A DNA stretch of 64,000 nucleotides from Nocardioides sp. SYSU D00038. GTDB taxonomy: Bacteria; Actinomycetota; Actinomycetes; Propionibacteriales; Nocardioidaceae. The stretch is taken from contig NZ_JAFFJT010000024.1 of assembly GCF_016924665.1 (NCBI RefSeq), positions 151,971-215,970 of the forward strand, read 5' to 3'. The position numbers were made by a program, and so were the translations under genes. Below the pieces are notes generated by a model. That model had not been told where the DNA came from. It was given only the letters and a program-made list of their open reading frames with translations, and ran no database searches. This document shows, in pieces, positions 24,994 through 33,717 of the stretch. How positions within the stretch are numbered: the stretch's first letter is position 1; every line of letters begins with the position of its first letter.

Positions 24994-25467
24994 GTGGACG
25001 ACGAGGCGTGGACCGAGGACCTGAGGCAGCGGTTCGACGAGCTGCTCGACGAGCACCGAGCGAAGATCGACGCGAGCCTCCACGGGCTGACCGAGGCGGA
25101 GGCGCGCCGGTCGCTGGTGCCGTCGCGGACCACCCTGCTCGGACTGGTCAAGCACCTCACCTACGTCGAGAAGGTCTGGTTCGACCAGGCCCTCACCGGC
25201 CGGTCGCTCCGCGAGATCGGGGCCCCGCCGACCCCCGACCGGTCGTTCGTGCTCGACGACGGCGACACGATCGAGTCCGTCCGGGCGGCGTACGCCGCGG
25301 CCTGCGCGAACTCGCGGCGCCTCGTCGCCGACCTGCGGCTGGACCAGGAGGTCACCGGTCGCGGGCCCCGGCCCGTGTGGGCGATCTACGCGCACGTGCT
25401 GCGCGAGATCGCGCAGCACTGCGGCCACGCCGACATCCTCCGCGAGCAGGTGCTGGCCGCCCGCTGA
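24994..25467 (+). CDS. DinB-family protein
   Basis: A 157-aa four-helix DinB-like (DUF664) protein. The first helix ELLDEHRAKIDASLHGLTEA, the motif TLLGLVKHLTYVEKVWF with the first metal-ligand His, and the closing VLREIAQHCGHADILREQVL with two more His are all typical of this putative metal-dependent hydrolase or thiol-transferase family. Actinobacterial members include mycothiol-dependent enzymes, so thiol-linked activity is possible. GTG 24994 is chosen at the start of the fold; GTG 24976 is an alternative. It stands alone after the R2 repeats. Confidence 0.9.
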   Translation: MDDEAWTEDLRQRFDELLDEHRAKIDASLHGLTEAEARRSLVPSRTTLLGLVKHLTYVEKVWFDQALTGRSLREIGAPPTPDRSFVLDDGDTIESVRAAYAAACANSRRLVADLRLDQEVTGRGPRPVWAIYAHVLREIAQHCGHADILREQVLAAR

Positions 25468-25478
25468 CTGCGCAGGCG

Positions 25479-26084
25479 TCAGACCAGGTCGCGGAGGCGG
25501 GCCTCGAGGGAGTCCCTGACCGCCCGGGTGATCGCGGCCTCCATCTGCCGCTCCAGCGCCTGCTGGTCGTCGAGGTCGGCGAGCACCGCGCGCAGGTCGA
25601 GGTCCTCGATGGCGCGGGTGAGGACGTCGTCGGTCGCGAGCGCGGCGTCGACGACCGAGTCGGGCAGGGCGCGGATCGCGGCCTCGAGGAACCCGTTGAG
25701 GTCGGCGTTGTCGAGGGCCTCGTCGACCAGGTCGGAGGCGGGCGGCAGGGTGTCGTCGTCGGCCATCCGCCTCACGGCCGAGAGCAGGCCGGTGCGCAGG
25801 GCCTCGACCTGTGCGTCGGTGCGCTCGCCCGGCTGGGCGAGCTCGAGGGTCAGCGCCTCGCGACTGGTCCCCAGCTCGCAGGCGGCGCCGTCGATCCCGA
25901 GCAGCACCAGCCGCTCGGTGAGGCCGTCGATGCCGTCGGCCTGCGAGGTGACCACCCGGGGCGCGCACGGGTCGGCCGGCCGCAGCGGCTCGAACGTGCC
26001 ACCGCCGTTCGCCACCTGCACGCCGAGCACGGCGGCCACCAACGCGAGCGCGACGGCCGGCATCGGCCAGGCACGGCGGCTCAC
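25479..26084 (-). CDS. hypothetical exported or anchored protein
   Basis: A 201-aa protein with one N-terminal hydrophobic segment (AVALALVAAVLGVQVANGGG) and an acidic helical body of repeated short helices. No family recognised. Two cysteines (residues near 38 and 66) may pair outside the cell. Its GTG 26084 overlaps the stop of the MFS gene (GTGA), so it is co-translated and may be an accessory to that transporter. Function unknown. Confidence 0.75.
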   Translation of the reverse strand: MSRRAWPMPAVALALVAAVLGVQVANGGGTFEPLRPADPCAPRVVTSQADGIDGLTERLVLLGIDGAACELGTSREALTLELAQPGERTDAQVEALRTGLLSAVRRMADDDTLPPASDLVDEALDNADLNGFLEAAIRALPDSVVDAALATDDVLTRAIEDLDLRAVLADLDDQQALERQMEAAITRAVRDSLEARLRDLV

Positions 26085-27436
26085 GACGCGCTCCGGTCGC
26101 GGCGCCCGGGGAGGGCGACGGTGAGCAGCGCGAGCAGCGCCAGCCCGGCGCCGATGAGGAACGAGTCGCGGAACGCGTGGGTGGCGGCGCTCTCGAGCTG
26201 GACGTCGAGGTCGCGCTCGAGGCGCGCGGCGGCGGCGCGGTCGTCGGGGTCGAGGGTGGGGACCAGGCGGTCGAACGCGCGGTGCAGGTCGGGCACCTGA
26301 CCCCGCTGGCCCGAGAGCTCGGCGCCGAGCTCCTCGGCGAGGGCGATCTTGTCCTGCGGCTCCAGCGGCGCGTCGAGCACCAGCGCGGTGATCGCCTCCT
26401 GGGCGGGCACCTCGGCATCGCGGAGGTCGGCGGTGAAGACCGGCGTGAGGATCGCCAGCCCGACGACGACCCCGACGTGACGGGCGGCGATGGTCCACCC
26501 GGCGTGCCGCACCCGCGGCAGCCGCATCTCCATCGCCTGCGCGGTCAGCCGGTCGACGGTGAGGCCGAGCCCGAGGCCGACCAGCGCCTGGGGGGCGACG
26601 GTCCAGGCGAGCGAGGCCGACGGCGGGATCGCCAGGCCGGCCAGCCCGCCCGCGACCAGCAGCGAGCCCACGGCGACCTCGACCGCCGGCGAGGGTCGGA
26701 ACAGCCGGGCGAACGGTCGTGCCGCCAGCGCCGCGAGCGGCACCACCGACACCGTGAGCGCCGCAGTCGCCGGCGACCGGCGCCACCCCTCGACCAGCAG
26801 CAGCACGAGCAGGAACAGGGCCGCGGTCAGGGCCGCCGACAGCAGTGCCAGCGTCAGGTTCGGGCGGACGGCTGGCCGGTGCCGGTCCGGGGCGGGCGCC
26901 GGGCCGGCCCGCACGGACAGGGCTGCCGGGACGGCCAGCGCCGCGAACGGCACCTGCACCACGAAGATCGCCTGCCACGAGATCGCCTGGGTGAGCAGGC
27001 CACCGGCGACCGGGCCGGTGGCGGTGCCGACCACGCCGGCGGTGACCCAGGTGGCGACGCCGCGCCGCTCGCCGTACTCGTCGACCATCAGCTCCAGGCA
27101 GCCGACCAGCGCGAGTGCCCCGCCGACCGCCTGGAGGCACCGGGCCAGGATCAGCACCTCGATCGAGTCGGCCAGCGCGCACCAGGCCGACGTGCCGGCG
27201 AACACCGCGACGCCGAGCGCCGTGAGGTGGCGCGGCGCGGTGCGGCCGAGGACGAGCGCGGCCGGCACGGCGCCCAGCCCCAGCACCAGGTTGAACGTGA
27301 TCAGCACCCACGCGACCTGCCCGACGGTCGCGTCGAGCTCGGCGAGGATGTCGGGCAGCGCCAGGGTCACCACCGCCGAGTCCGCGAGCACCAGGGCCAC
27401 GGTCACGGCGAGGAGCGGGGCCACGGCACGACGCAC
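26081..27436 (-). CDS. MFS transporter (drug:H+ antiporter-2 like)
   Basis: A 451-aa major facilitator. The first helix pair has ADSAVVTLALPDILAEL, a variant of the DHA motif D1 region, followed by WVLITFNLVLGLGAVPA and a motif-A-like region. A large loop after the middle helices contains the acidic segment with QDKIALAEELGAELSG. GTG 27436 is chosen because upstream residues lack membrane character. It precedes the anchored protein in an overlapping pair. DHA2-like proteins export drugs or lipids; cargo not predictable. Confidence 0.88.
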   Translation of the reverse strand: MRRAVAPLLAVTVALVLADSAVVTLALPDILAELDATVGQVAWVLITFNLVLGLGAVPAALVLGRTAPRHLTALGVAVFAGTSAWCALADSIEVLILARCLQAVGGALALVGCLELMVDEYGERRGVATWVTAGVVGTATGPVAGGLLTQAISWQAIFVVQVPFAALAVPAALSVRAGPAPAPDRHRPAVRPNLTLALLSAALTAALFLLVLLLVEGWRRSPATAALTVSVVPLAALAARPFARLFRPSPAVEVAVGSLLVAGGLAGLAIPPSASLAWTVAPQALVGLGLGLTVDRLTAQAMEMRLPRVRHAGWTIAARHVGVVVGLAILTPVFTADLRDAEVPAQEAITALVLDAPLEPQDKIALAEELGAELSGQRGQVPDLHRAFDRLVPTLDPDDRAAAARLERDLDVQLESAATHAFRDSFLIGAGLALLALLTVALPGRRDRSAS

Positions 27437-27479
27437 GGCGCCATCCTCGCAGCCCGGGCCAGCCCGCCCGGGGCGAGGC

Positions 27480-28655
27480 TCAGCCGCCGGCGGGCACCGA
27501 CCGTCGCGGCGACGGCGCACGGGAGCACCCCGCGGCGACCGCGGTGACGGCGGCCGCGACGACGAAAACGCCCGACAGGCCGATCGGACCGGACAGCACG
27601 CCGGCGACCGCCGACCCGGCGGCCTGGCCGACCACCAACGCGATGAACAGCAGCGAGGTGCCGGCCGCGGCCCGGTCGGGCACCAGCGCCGAGGTCCAGG
27701 CGATCAGGGCCGAGCTCGCCGCGACGAACCCCCACCCGAACACCACGCAGGCCACCACCGGCAGCACCGGCAGCCCGGCGCCCAGGCCCAGCGCAGCGGT
27801 CGCCAGCGCGGCGGTGGCGGCCGTGACCAGCCAGGCCCGGGGTGGAGGCAGGGCGCCGAGCCGCCCGCTGGTGACGACGGTGAGGGTGCCGCCGACGCCG
27901 ATGCCGATCCAGGCGACCACCGTCAGCGGCGTGCTCGCCCCCGCCTCGACCAGGTGGGTGCGGCCGTAGGTCCACGTCGCCGCGGAGGCGGCCCCGAGCA
28001 GCACCGCGGCGGCAGCGGGCACGGCCAGGTCGGTGAGCCAGCGGGGGTCGGTGAGGCCGGTGGGTGGCTGGGGCTGGTCGTCGGCGGCCGGGTCGTGGCG
28101 GTCGAGCAGCAGCACGGCGACGCCGGCCGCCGCGGTGAACGCCGCGGCCACCGCGAACCCCGCCCGCCAGTCGGGCAGCAGCAGCGCGAGCAGCCCGGCG
28201 CCGACGAGGCCCGGGCCGGTGCCGGCGTTCACCGTCGCCTGCCCGCGGTCGAGGTGGGGCCGGCCGACGTTGCGCGCCACGACGGCGACCAGCCCCGGGG
28301 AGGCGAGCCCGGCGCCGCAGGAGGCCAGCACCGCCGCCGGGACGAACACGGCCAGCCCCGGGGCGAGCGCCATGCCGGTCGAGCCGACCGCTGCGGTCGA
28401 GAGCGCACCGACGACGAGGGCACGGGGCCGGTGGGGCGCCAGCAGCCCGGCGAGCGCGCCCAGGCAGTACGCCGCCGAGGCGCCGGAGGACACGTAGCCC
28501 GCCACCGCCGACCCCATCGACACCGACTCCCGGATGTCGGGCAGGAAGAGGCCGTACGCCAGCCGCACCAGCCCATAGGTGCCGGCGATCAGGCAGGTGC
28601 CCGCCACGACGAGCGCCGTCGTGCGGGTCGCGTCGAACGAAAACGTTCGTTTCAC
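27480..28655 (-). CDS. MFS transporter under TetR control
   Basis: A 391-aa major facilitator with about twelve helices: GTYGLVRLAYGLFLPDIRES at the front, a motif A-like stretch, and a second half after the soluble loop near residue 200. It is divergent from a TetR gene 23 bp away, which is the common layout for regulated exporters. The start is GTG 28655, 7 nt after a -10 element, so probably leaderless. An inverted repeat AACGAA-N4-TTCGTT lies within codons 2-7, where a bound repressor would block initiation. Confidence 0.9.
   Translation of the reverse strand: MKRTFSFDATRTTALVVAGTCLIAGTYGLVRLAYGLFLPDIRESVSMGSAVAGYVSSGASAAYCLGALAGLLAPHRPRALVVGALSTAAVGSTGMALAPGLAVFVPAAVLASCGAGLASPGLVAVVARNVGRPHLDRGQATVNAGTGPGLVGAGLLALLLPDWRAGFAVAAAFTAAAGVAVLLLDRHDPAADDQPQPPTGLTDPRWLTDLAVPAAAAVLLGAASAATWTYGRTHLVEAGASTPLTVVAWIGIGVGGTLTVVTSGRLGALPPPRAWLVTAATAALATAALGLGAGLPVLPVVACVVFGWGFVAASSALIAWTSALVPDRAAAGTSLLFIALVVGQAAGSAVAGVLSGPIGLSGVFVVAAAVTAVAAGCSRAPSPRRSVPAGG
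28636..28651. promoter_or_regulatory. putative TetR operator inside the MFS 5' coding region
   Basis: AACGAA (28636-28641), AACG, TTCGTT (28646-28651). A short-armed inverted repeat next to overlapping divergent -10 boxes, as expected for an operator of the adjacent TetR protein. Confidence 0.55.
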
Positions 28656-28662
28656 TTTGTCG

Positions 28663-28672
28663 AGTCTAGGGT
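28663..28672. promoter_or_regulatory. overlapping divergent -10 elements
   Basis: TAGACT on the minus strand (28668-28663) serves the MFS gene at 7 nt, and TAGGGT on the plus strand (28667-28672) serves the TetR gene at 6 nt. The two hexamers share 2 bp, so RNA polymerase can occupy only one promoter at a time. Confidence 0.55.
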
Positions 28673-28678
28673 GGAGGG

Positions 28679-29260
28679 GTGAGCACCCGCGAATCGACCC
28701 GCACCCGGCTGCTGGACGCCGCCGACGAGCTGCTCTTCGCGGCCGGCGCCACCAACGCCCCCGTCGACCGGATCCTCGAGCGCGCCGGCGTCTCTCCCGC
28801 GACCCTCTACCGCGCCTACGGCAGCAAGGAGGCGCTCGTCGCCGCCACCCTCGACCGGCGCCACGAGGCCTGGCTCGAGGTCTGGGACGCCGCCGTCGCC
28901 CGCGCCGGCAGCGACCGTGACCGGCTGCTCGCGGTCTTCGACGCGCTCGACGACTTCCGCCGGCGCCGTACGGGTGCGCGCTGGTGCGCGTTCCTCGGCA
29001 CCGCCGCCGGTTACGTCGATCCGCCACCGGTGCTGGCCGCCGCCGTGAGACAGGAGACCGAGGCGCTGCGCAGCCGCCTGAGGCGCCTCGCCGAGCCGCT
29101 CGTCGGCGACCAGGCCCCCGTCGTGGCCGACGCCCTGGTGCTGGTCCTCTCCGGCCAGCTCGCCGTCCGCCTGCGCCCCGGCATGACCCGCACCTCCGCC
29201 CGCAGCGCCCGCGCGATCGCGGCGATGGTGGTGGACCACCCCGACCGGTTGGGCGCCTGA
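28679..29260 (+). CDS. TetR-family transcriptional regulator
   Basis: A 193-aa TetR. The N-terminal helix-turn-helix is TRTRLLDAADELLFAAG then VDRILERAGVSPATLYRAYG with SKEALV. The rest is a helical ligand-binding domain without recognisable features. GTG 28679 is 6 nt after a TAGGGT -10 element, so a leaderless transcript is likely. It is divergent from the MFS gene and almost certainly represses it and itself through the inverted repeat between them. Confidence 0.93.
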   Translation: MSTRESTRTRLLDAADELLFAAGATNAPVDRILERAGVSPATLYRAYGSKEALVAATLDRRHEAWLEVWDAAVARAGSDRDRLLAVFDALDDFRRRRTGARWCAFLGTAAGYVDPPPVLAAAVRQETEALRSRLRRLAEPLVGDQAPVVADALVLVLSGQLAVRLRPGMTRTSARSARAIAAMVVDHPDRLGA

Positions 29261-29466
29261 CCGGTCGCTGGTCGAGGTGCGAAGGCCGCCAGGCCTGAGC
29301 CTCGGGACCCGTGAGACAGAAGCCCTCCCTCGCCGCTGGTTGAGGAGGGACGAAGTCCCTCACTCGTTACCCGGTGATCCCACAGCCCTCCCTGTAGCGG
29401 GTGACTCCGCGGACGGTGCTCGGGCGGGTGGTGACTGCGGGCTGGTGTGATCCGGGCGGGTGCTGA
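29261..29466. repeat. repeat cluster R3, left part
   Basis: Hairpin boxes with the core GAAGGCCGCCAGGCCTGAGC (GGCC/GGCC) and GAGGAGGGACGAAGTCCCTC (stem GGGAC/GTCCC), then a leader similar to that of the R2 and R4 210-bp copies. No gene. Confidence 0.75.
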
Positions 29467-29675
29467 CTGTTGGTGGGTGTGGGTGCGGGGTGCCGCGCGT
29501 GGTGGGGCACTGCGGCTGCTGCGCGCCGGACGTCGTTCGGCACCCGTTGCCGTGTCGCCGGACGCTGCCCTGCCGCGCCCAGGTGGTCAGCGGCACCACA
29601 TCGGGCGTTGACGTGCCGAACGCCGCCTGTCGCTCCGCCGCCTCCGTGCGTGCGGCGCGGCAACCCGGCGTGCGG
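29467..29675 (+). repeat. 210-bp dispersed element, copy B
   Basis: Second copy, same orientation as A and C. The inner inverted repeat is slightly degraded: CGTCGTTCGGCAC is kept but the right arm reads GTGCCGAACGCCG. The central part (CAGGTGGTCAGCGGCACCAC) is the most divergent segment among copies. Confidence 0.8.
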
Positions 29676-30297
29676 ACGGCGGGCACCGCTGGTCGAGCAG
29701 CGAGCGCCAGCGAGCGGCGTCGAGACCCGGTGAGCCAAGAGCCCTCCAGTGGGCACCGGAGGGCGTTCGGCCGTCTGGGGTCTCGACGGACGCTCCTCGC
29801 TGGGGCTCGTCGCTGCTCGACCACCGGTGGGTGGCGCCGGTCGAGGTGCGAGGAGCCCTGGCGACGAGCCTCGAGACCCGGTGAGCCGAGTGCCCTCCCG
29901 TTCCCACCGGAGGGCGTTCGGCCGACGGGGGTTTCGAGACAGTCGCTAGCGCGACTTCCTCAACCAGCGCGGGGCCAGGAAGGCGTTCGGCCGTCTGGGG
30001 TCTCGACCACCGCTGGTTGAGGAAGGACGAAGTCCTGTCTCGAAACCCGGTGAGACGAACGTCCTCCCGTTCCCACCGGAGGGCTTTCGTCGTACTGGGT
30101 TTCGAGACAGTTGCTAGCGCAACTTCCTCAACCACCGGTGGCCTCGAGACCCGGCGAGACGACCGCCCTCCCGTTCCCACCGGAGGGCTTTCGTCGTACT
30201 GGGTTTCGAGACAGTTGCTAGCGCAACTTCCTCAACCACCGAGGGCGGTGCTGGCGCGACTTCCTCAACCACCGCGGGCATTGCGGGCGCGGCGTCC
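29676..30297. repeat. repeat cluster R3, right part
   Basis: At least eight short hairpin boxes in both orientations, with several core types side by side. A stretch of about 72 bp with the GTTGCTAGCGCAAC core is duplicated almost exactly at 30065-30136 and 30168-30240. The gap between convergent genes holds no credible gene. Confidence 0.8.
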
Positions 30298-31263
30298 TCA
30301 ACCAGCGGCGGGGGTGGGGTGGAGGAGGGAGCGGAAGAGGTGGCAGGTCTCCTCGACGGCGGCCTGGGCGGCGGGGGAGTGGCGGCCCATGTCGACGAAG
30401 CCGTGGATCAGCCCGTCGAAGCAGCGGTACGACGTCGGCACGCCGGCGGCCGAGAGTGCCTCGGCGTACGCCGCGCCCTGGTCGCGGAGGGGGTCGAACT
30501 GGGCGGTGACCACCACCGCGGGAGCGAGGTCGTCGAGGCGGCCGCGGAGCGGGGAGAGGGTCGGGTCGTCGAGGCCGGTGCCGCCGAGGTGGCCGACGTA
30601 CTGCTCCATGAACCACGCGATCGTCGGCAGGTCGAGGAAGTAGCCGTCGGCGTTCTCGGTGAGCGACGGGTGGTCGCCGGCGAGGTCCGTGCCGGGGTAG
30701 ACGAGCAGCTGGCCGGCGAGCGGGCGGCCGGCGTCGCGGAACGACTGCGCCACGACCGCGGCGAGGTTGCCGCCCGCGGAGTCGCCGGCGACGCCGAGCA
30801 CCTCGGTGCCGCCGTAGTCGGCGAGGTGGTCGTGCACGTGGGTCGTCGCGGCCAGCGCGTCCTCGTACGCCGCCGGGGCGGGGTGCTCGGGGGCGAGGCG
30901 GTAGTCGACCGAGACCACCACCGCGTCGCAGAGCGTGGCGATCGTGCGGCAGGTGAGGTCGTGGGTGTCGAGGTCGCCGATCACCCAGCCGCCGCCGTGG
31001 AGGAAGACCACCGTGGGCAGCGGGCCGGTGGCGCGCGGCCGGTAGACGCGCGCTGCGACCGGGCCGGCGCCGCCGGGCACGGTGGTGTCGTCCACCGCCT
31101 CGACCTGCGGCAGCAGCGACTGGTCGCGCAGGTCGACGGCGAGGGTGCGGAACGACGCCCGCGCCTCCGCCGGCGTGCCCTCGTGCATCGGGCGGGTCGC
31201 GGCGGCGTCGAGGAACGCCAGCAGGTTCGCCAGGTCGGGGTCGAGGCGCGGGTCACGGGCCAC
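30298..31263 (-). CDS. alpha/beta hydrolase of the hormone-sensitive-lipase family
   Basis: A 321-aa HSL-type esterase. The oxyanion motif is FLHGGGWVIG, the nucleophile elbow is GDSAGGN, the family YRLAPEHPAPA block follows the first, and the acid and base residues are in QFDPLRD and LIHGF. No signal peptide, so it is cytosolic. GTG 31263 stands at the end of the ACAD gene group and is read in the same direction after 28 bp, possibly supplying acids from esters to that pathway. Substrate unknown. Confidence 0.94.
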   Translation of the reverse strand: MARDPRLDPDLANLLAFLDAAATRPMHEGTPAEARASFRTLAVDLRDQSLLPQVEAVDDTTVPGGAGPVAARVYRPRATGPLPTVVFLHGGGWVIGDLDTHDLTCRTIATLCDAVVVSVDYRLAPEHPAPAAYEDALAATTHVHDHLADYGGTEVLGVAGDSAGGNLAAVVAQSFRDAGRPLAGQLLVYPGTDLAGDHPSLTENADGYFLDLPTIAWFMEQYVGHLGGTGLDDPTLSPLRGRLDDLAPAVVVTAQFDPLRDQGAAYAEALSAAGVPTSYRCFDGLIHGFVDMGRHSPAAQAAVEETCHLFRSLLHPTPAAG

Positions 31264-31291
31264 GGTGGGGTCCTCTCGGGAGCGAAAGTGG

Positions 31292-32443
31292 TCAGACGAA
31301 CGCGCTGATGCCGGTCTCGGCTCGACCGATCAGCAGCTTCTGGATCTGGCTGGTGCCCTCGTAGAGGGTCATCACCCGGGCGTCGCGGAGGTACTTCTCC
31401 GCGGGGTACTCGTCGACGTAGCCCGACCCGCCATGCACCTGGATGGCGTTGTTGGCGGCCCGCACCGCGGCCTCGGAGGCGAACAGCTTGGCCTTGGACG
31501 CCGCCGTGCCGAACGGCTCACCGCGGTCGACGAGGTCGGCCGCGCGCCAGACCAGCAGCCGAGCGGCGTCGGCGTCGAGGGAGATGTCGGCGATGAGGTC
31601 CTGCACCAGCTGGAACCCGGCGATCGGGCGGCCGAACTGGGTGCGCGAGGTGGCGTAGTCGACCGAGATCTCCAGGCAGCCCTGGACGATGCCGACGCAG
31701 CCGGCGGCGACGGAGATCCGCCCCTTGTCGAGCGAGGACATCGCGATCTTGAAGCCCTGCCCCTCCTCGCCGAGCAGCGCGTCGGCCGGCACCCGGACGT
31801 CGGAGAGGAACAGCTCGGCCGTCGCCTGGCCGCGCAGCCCGAGCTTGCCCTTGATCTCGCGGGCCTCGAAGCCGGGGGAGTCGGTGGGCACGAGGAACGC
31901 CGAGACCCCGCGCGGGCCCTCGCCGCCGGTGCGGGCGAAGACCAGCGCGACCTGCGCCCAGGTGCCGTTGGTGATGTAGAGCTTCTGCCCCGAGATCACC
32001 CAGTCGTCGCCGTCGCGGCGGGCGCGGGTGACCAGGCTGCCGGCGTCGGAGCCGGTGCCGGGCTCGGTGAGCCCGAAGCAGCCCAGGGTGGTGCCGGCCG
32101 CGATGCCGGGGAGCCAGCGCTGCTTCTGCTCGTCGGTGCCGAACCCGAGGATCGACTTGCCCACCAGGCAGTTGGAGACCGACACGATCCCGCGCAGCGC
32201 GGAGTCGGCGCGGCCGAGCTCCTCCATGCCGAGGGCGTAGGTGACGTAGTCGCCGCCCACGCCGCCGTACTCCTCGGGGATGGTCAGCCCGAAGAAGCCA
32301 AGCTCGGCCAGCCGCGGCACGATCGCCAGATCGACCTGCTCCTCGCGGTCCCACCGGGTGCGGTGGGGCACCGCCTCGGCCTCGAGGAGCTGCCGGGCGG
32401 CGGCGCGGAAGCTCTCCTGCTCGGGGCTCAGCGACAGGTCCAC
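31292..32443 (-). CDS. acyl-CoA dehydrogenase (YEGTSQI type)
   Basis: A 383-aa flavin acyl-CoA dehydrogenase, which introduces the alpha,beta double bond of an acyl-CoA. FAD-binding blocks CFGLTEPGTGSDAG and YITNG are present, and the catalytic base glutamate of the short/medium-chain class is in MTLYEGTSQIQKLLIGR. GTG 32443 is next to the stop of the ACAD11-like gene (one base between), so the two are coupled. Its chain-length preference is unknown. Confidence 0.95.
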   Translation of the reverse strand: MDLSLSPEQESFRAAARQLLEAEAVPHRTRWDREEQVDLAIVPRLAELGFFGLTIPEEYGGVGGDYVTYALGMEELGRADSALRGIVSVSNCLVGKSILGFGTDEQKQRWLPGIAAGTTLGCFGLTEPGTGSDAGSLVTRARRDGDDWVISGQKLYITNGTWAQVALVFARTGGEGPRGVSAFLVPTDSPGFEAREIKGKLGLRGQATAELFLSDVRVPADALLGEEGQGFKIAMSSLDKGRISVAAGCVGIVQGCLEISVDYATSRTQFGRPIAGFQLVQDLIADISLDADAARLLVWRAADLVDRGEPFGTAASKAKLFASEAAVRAANNAIQVHGGSGYVDEYPAEKYLRDARVMTLYEGTSQIQKLLIGRAETGISAFV

Positions 32444-32444
32444 G

Positions 32445-33689
32445 TCACTCAGCGCCCGCGCCCGCCACCGGGTGGCGGGCGATCTCGGCCTTGGCCAACG
32501 AGTTCTTGTGCACCTCGTCGGGTCCGTCGGCCAGCCGCAGCGTGCGGATGCCGGCGAACGCGTTGGCCAGCGGGAAGTCCTGGCTCAGCCCGCCGGCCCC
32601 GTGGGCCTGCATGGCGCGGTCGAGGATCTCCTGCACCACCTTGGGGGTGGCGATCTTGATGGCCTGGATCTCGGTGTGGGCGCCGCGGTTGCCGACCGTG
32701 TCCATCAGCCACGCGGTCTTGAGCACCAGCAGCCGCAGCTGCTCCACGGCGACGCGCGACTCCGCGATCCAGTCGCGGATGACTCCCTGGTTGGCCAGCG
32801 GCCGGCCGAACGCGACCCGCTGCTGAACCCGGCGGCACATCAGGTCGATCGCCATCTCGGCGACCCCGATCGCCCGCATGCAGTGGTGGATCCGGCCGGG
32901 GCCGAGGCGGGCCTGGGCGATCGCGAAGCCGTGCCCCTCCTCGCCGATCAGGTTGGCGGCCGGCACCCGGACGTCCTCGAAGACCAGCTCGGCGTGGCCG
33001 CCGTGCTCGTGGTCGTCGTAGCCCAGCACGTGCATCGGCCGCACCACCGTGAGGCCGGGGGTGTCGCGCGGCACCAGGATCATGCTCTGCTGGCGGTGCC
33101 GCGACGCCGACGGGTCGGTCTTGCCCATCACGATGAAGATCTCGCACTCCGGCGCGACCGCCCCGGTGATCCACCACTTGCGACCGTTGACGACGTACTC
33201 GTCGCCGTCGCGCTCGATCCGGGTGGCGATGTTGGTGGCGTCGGACGAGGCGACGTCGGGCTCGGTCATCGCGAACGCAGACCGGATGCGACCCTCGAGC
33301 AGCGGGTGCAGCCACCGTTCCTGCTGCTCGGGGGTGCCGAACATGTGCAGCACCTCCATGTTGCCGGTGTCGGGCGCGGCGCAGTTCATCGCGGCCGGTG
33401 CGAGGTGGCCGCTGCGGCCGCTGAGCTCGGCGATCGGCGCGTACTGGAGGTTGGTCAGCCCGCCGCCCAGCCCCCCGGTGTCGCCGGGCAGGAAGAGGTT
33501 CCACAGCCCGCGCGCCCGGGCCTCGGTGCGCAGCTCCTGGAGCACCGGCGCCGCCGTCCAGGCGAACGGGTTGTCCGAGGCGGCGAGCTGGTCGTGGAAG
33601 ACCTGCTCGGCCGGGTGGACGTGGTCGGCCAGGAACGACTCCATCGTCGCGATCAGCTCGCGGGTGCGGTCGTCGTAGCTGAAGTCCAT
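32445..33689 (-). CDS. acyl-CoA dehydrogenase, ACAD10/11-like
   Basis: A 414-aa acyl-CoA dehydrogenase of the ACAD10/ACAD11-like subgroup. FAD-contact blocks FAMTEPDVASSDATN and WWITGA are intact, and the C-terminal DGPDEVHKNSLAKAE replaces the usual YEGT block, a feature of this subgroup (bacterial LvaC included). Its immediate upstream neighbour is an APH-like kinase gene. In human ACAD11 the two are fused, and in the levulinate pathway the separate kinase and dehydrogenase act in sequence on a 4-hydroxyacyl-CoA. Such a role is inferred for this pair. Confidence 0.93.
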   Translation of the reverse strand: MDFSYDDRTRELIATMESFLADHVHPAEQVFHDQLAASDNPFAWTAAPVLQELRTEARARGLWNLFLPGDTGGLGGGLTNLQYAPIAELSGRSGHLAPAAMNCAAPDTGNMEVLHMFGTPEQQERWLHPLLEGRIRSAFAMTEPDVASSDATNIATRIERDGDEYVVNGRKWWITGAVAPECEIFIVMGKTDPSASRHRQQSMILVPRDTPGLTVVRPMHVLGYDDHEHGGHAELVFEDVRVPAANLIGEEGHGFAIAQARLGPGRIHHCMRAIGVAEMAIDLMCRRVQQRVAFGRPLANQGVIRDWIAESRVAVEQLRLLVLKTAWLMDTVGNRGAHTEIQAIKIATPKVVQEILDRAMQAHGAGGLSQDFPLANAFAGIRTLRLADGPDEVHKNSLAKAEIARHPVAGAGAE

Positions 33690-33717
33690 GCGGGGTCTCC
33701 CTCTCGTGGGTGGTGCG

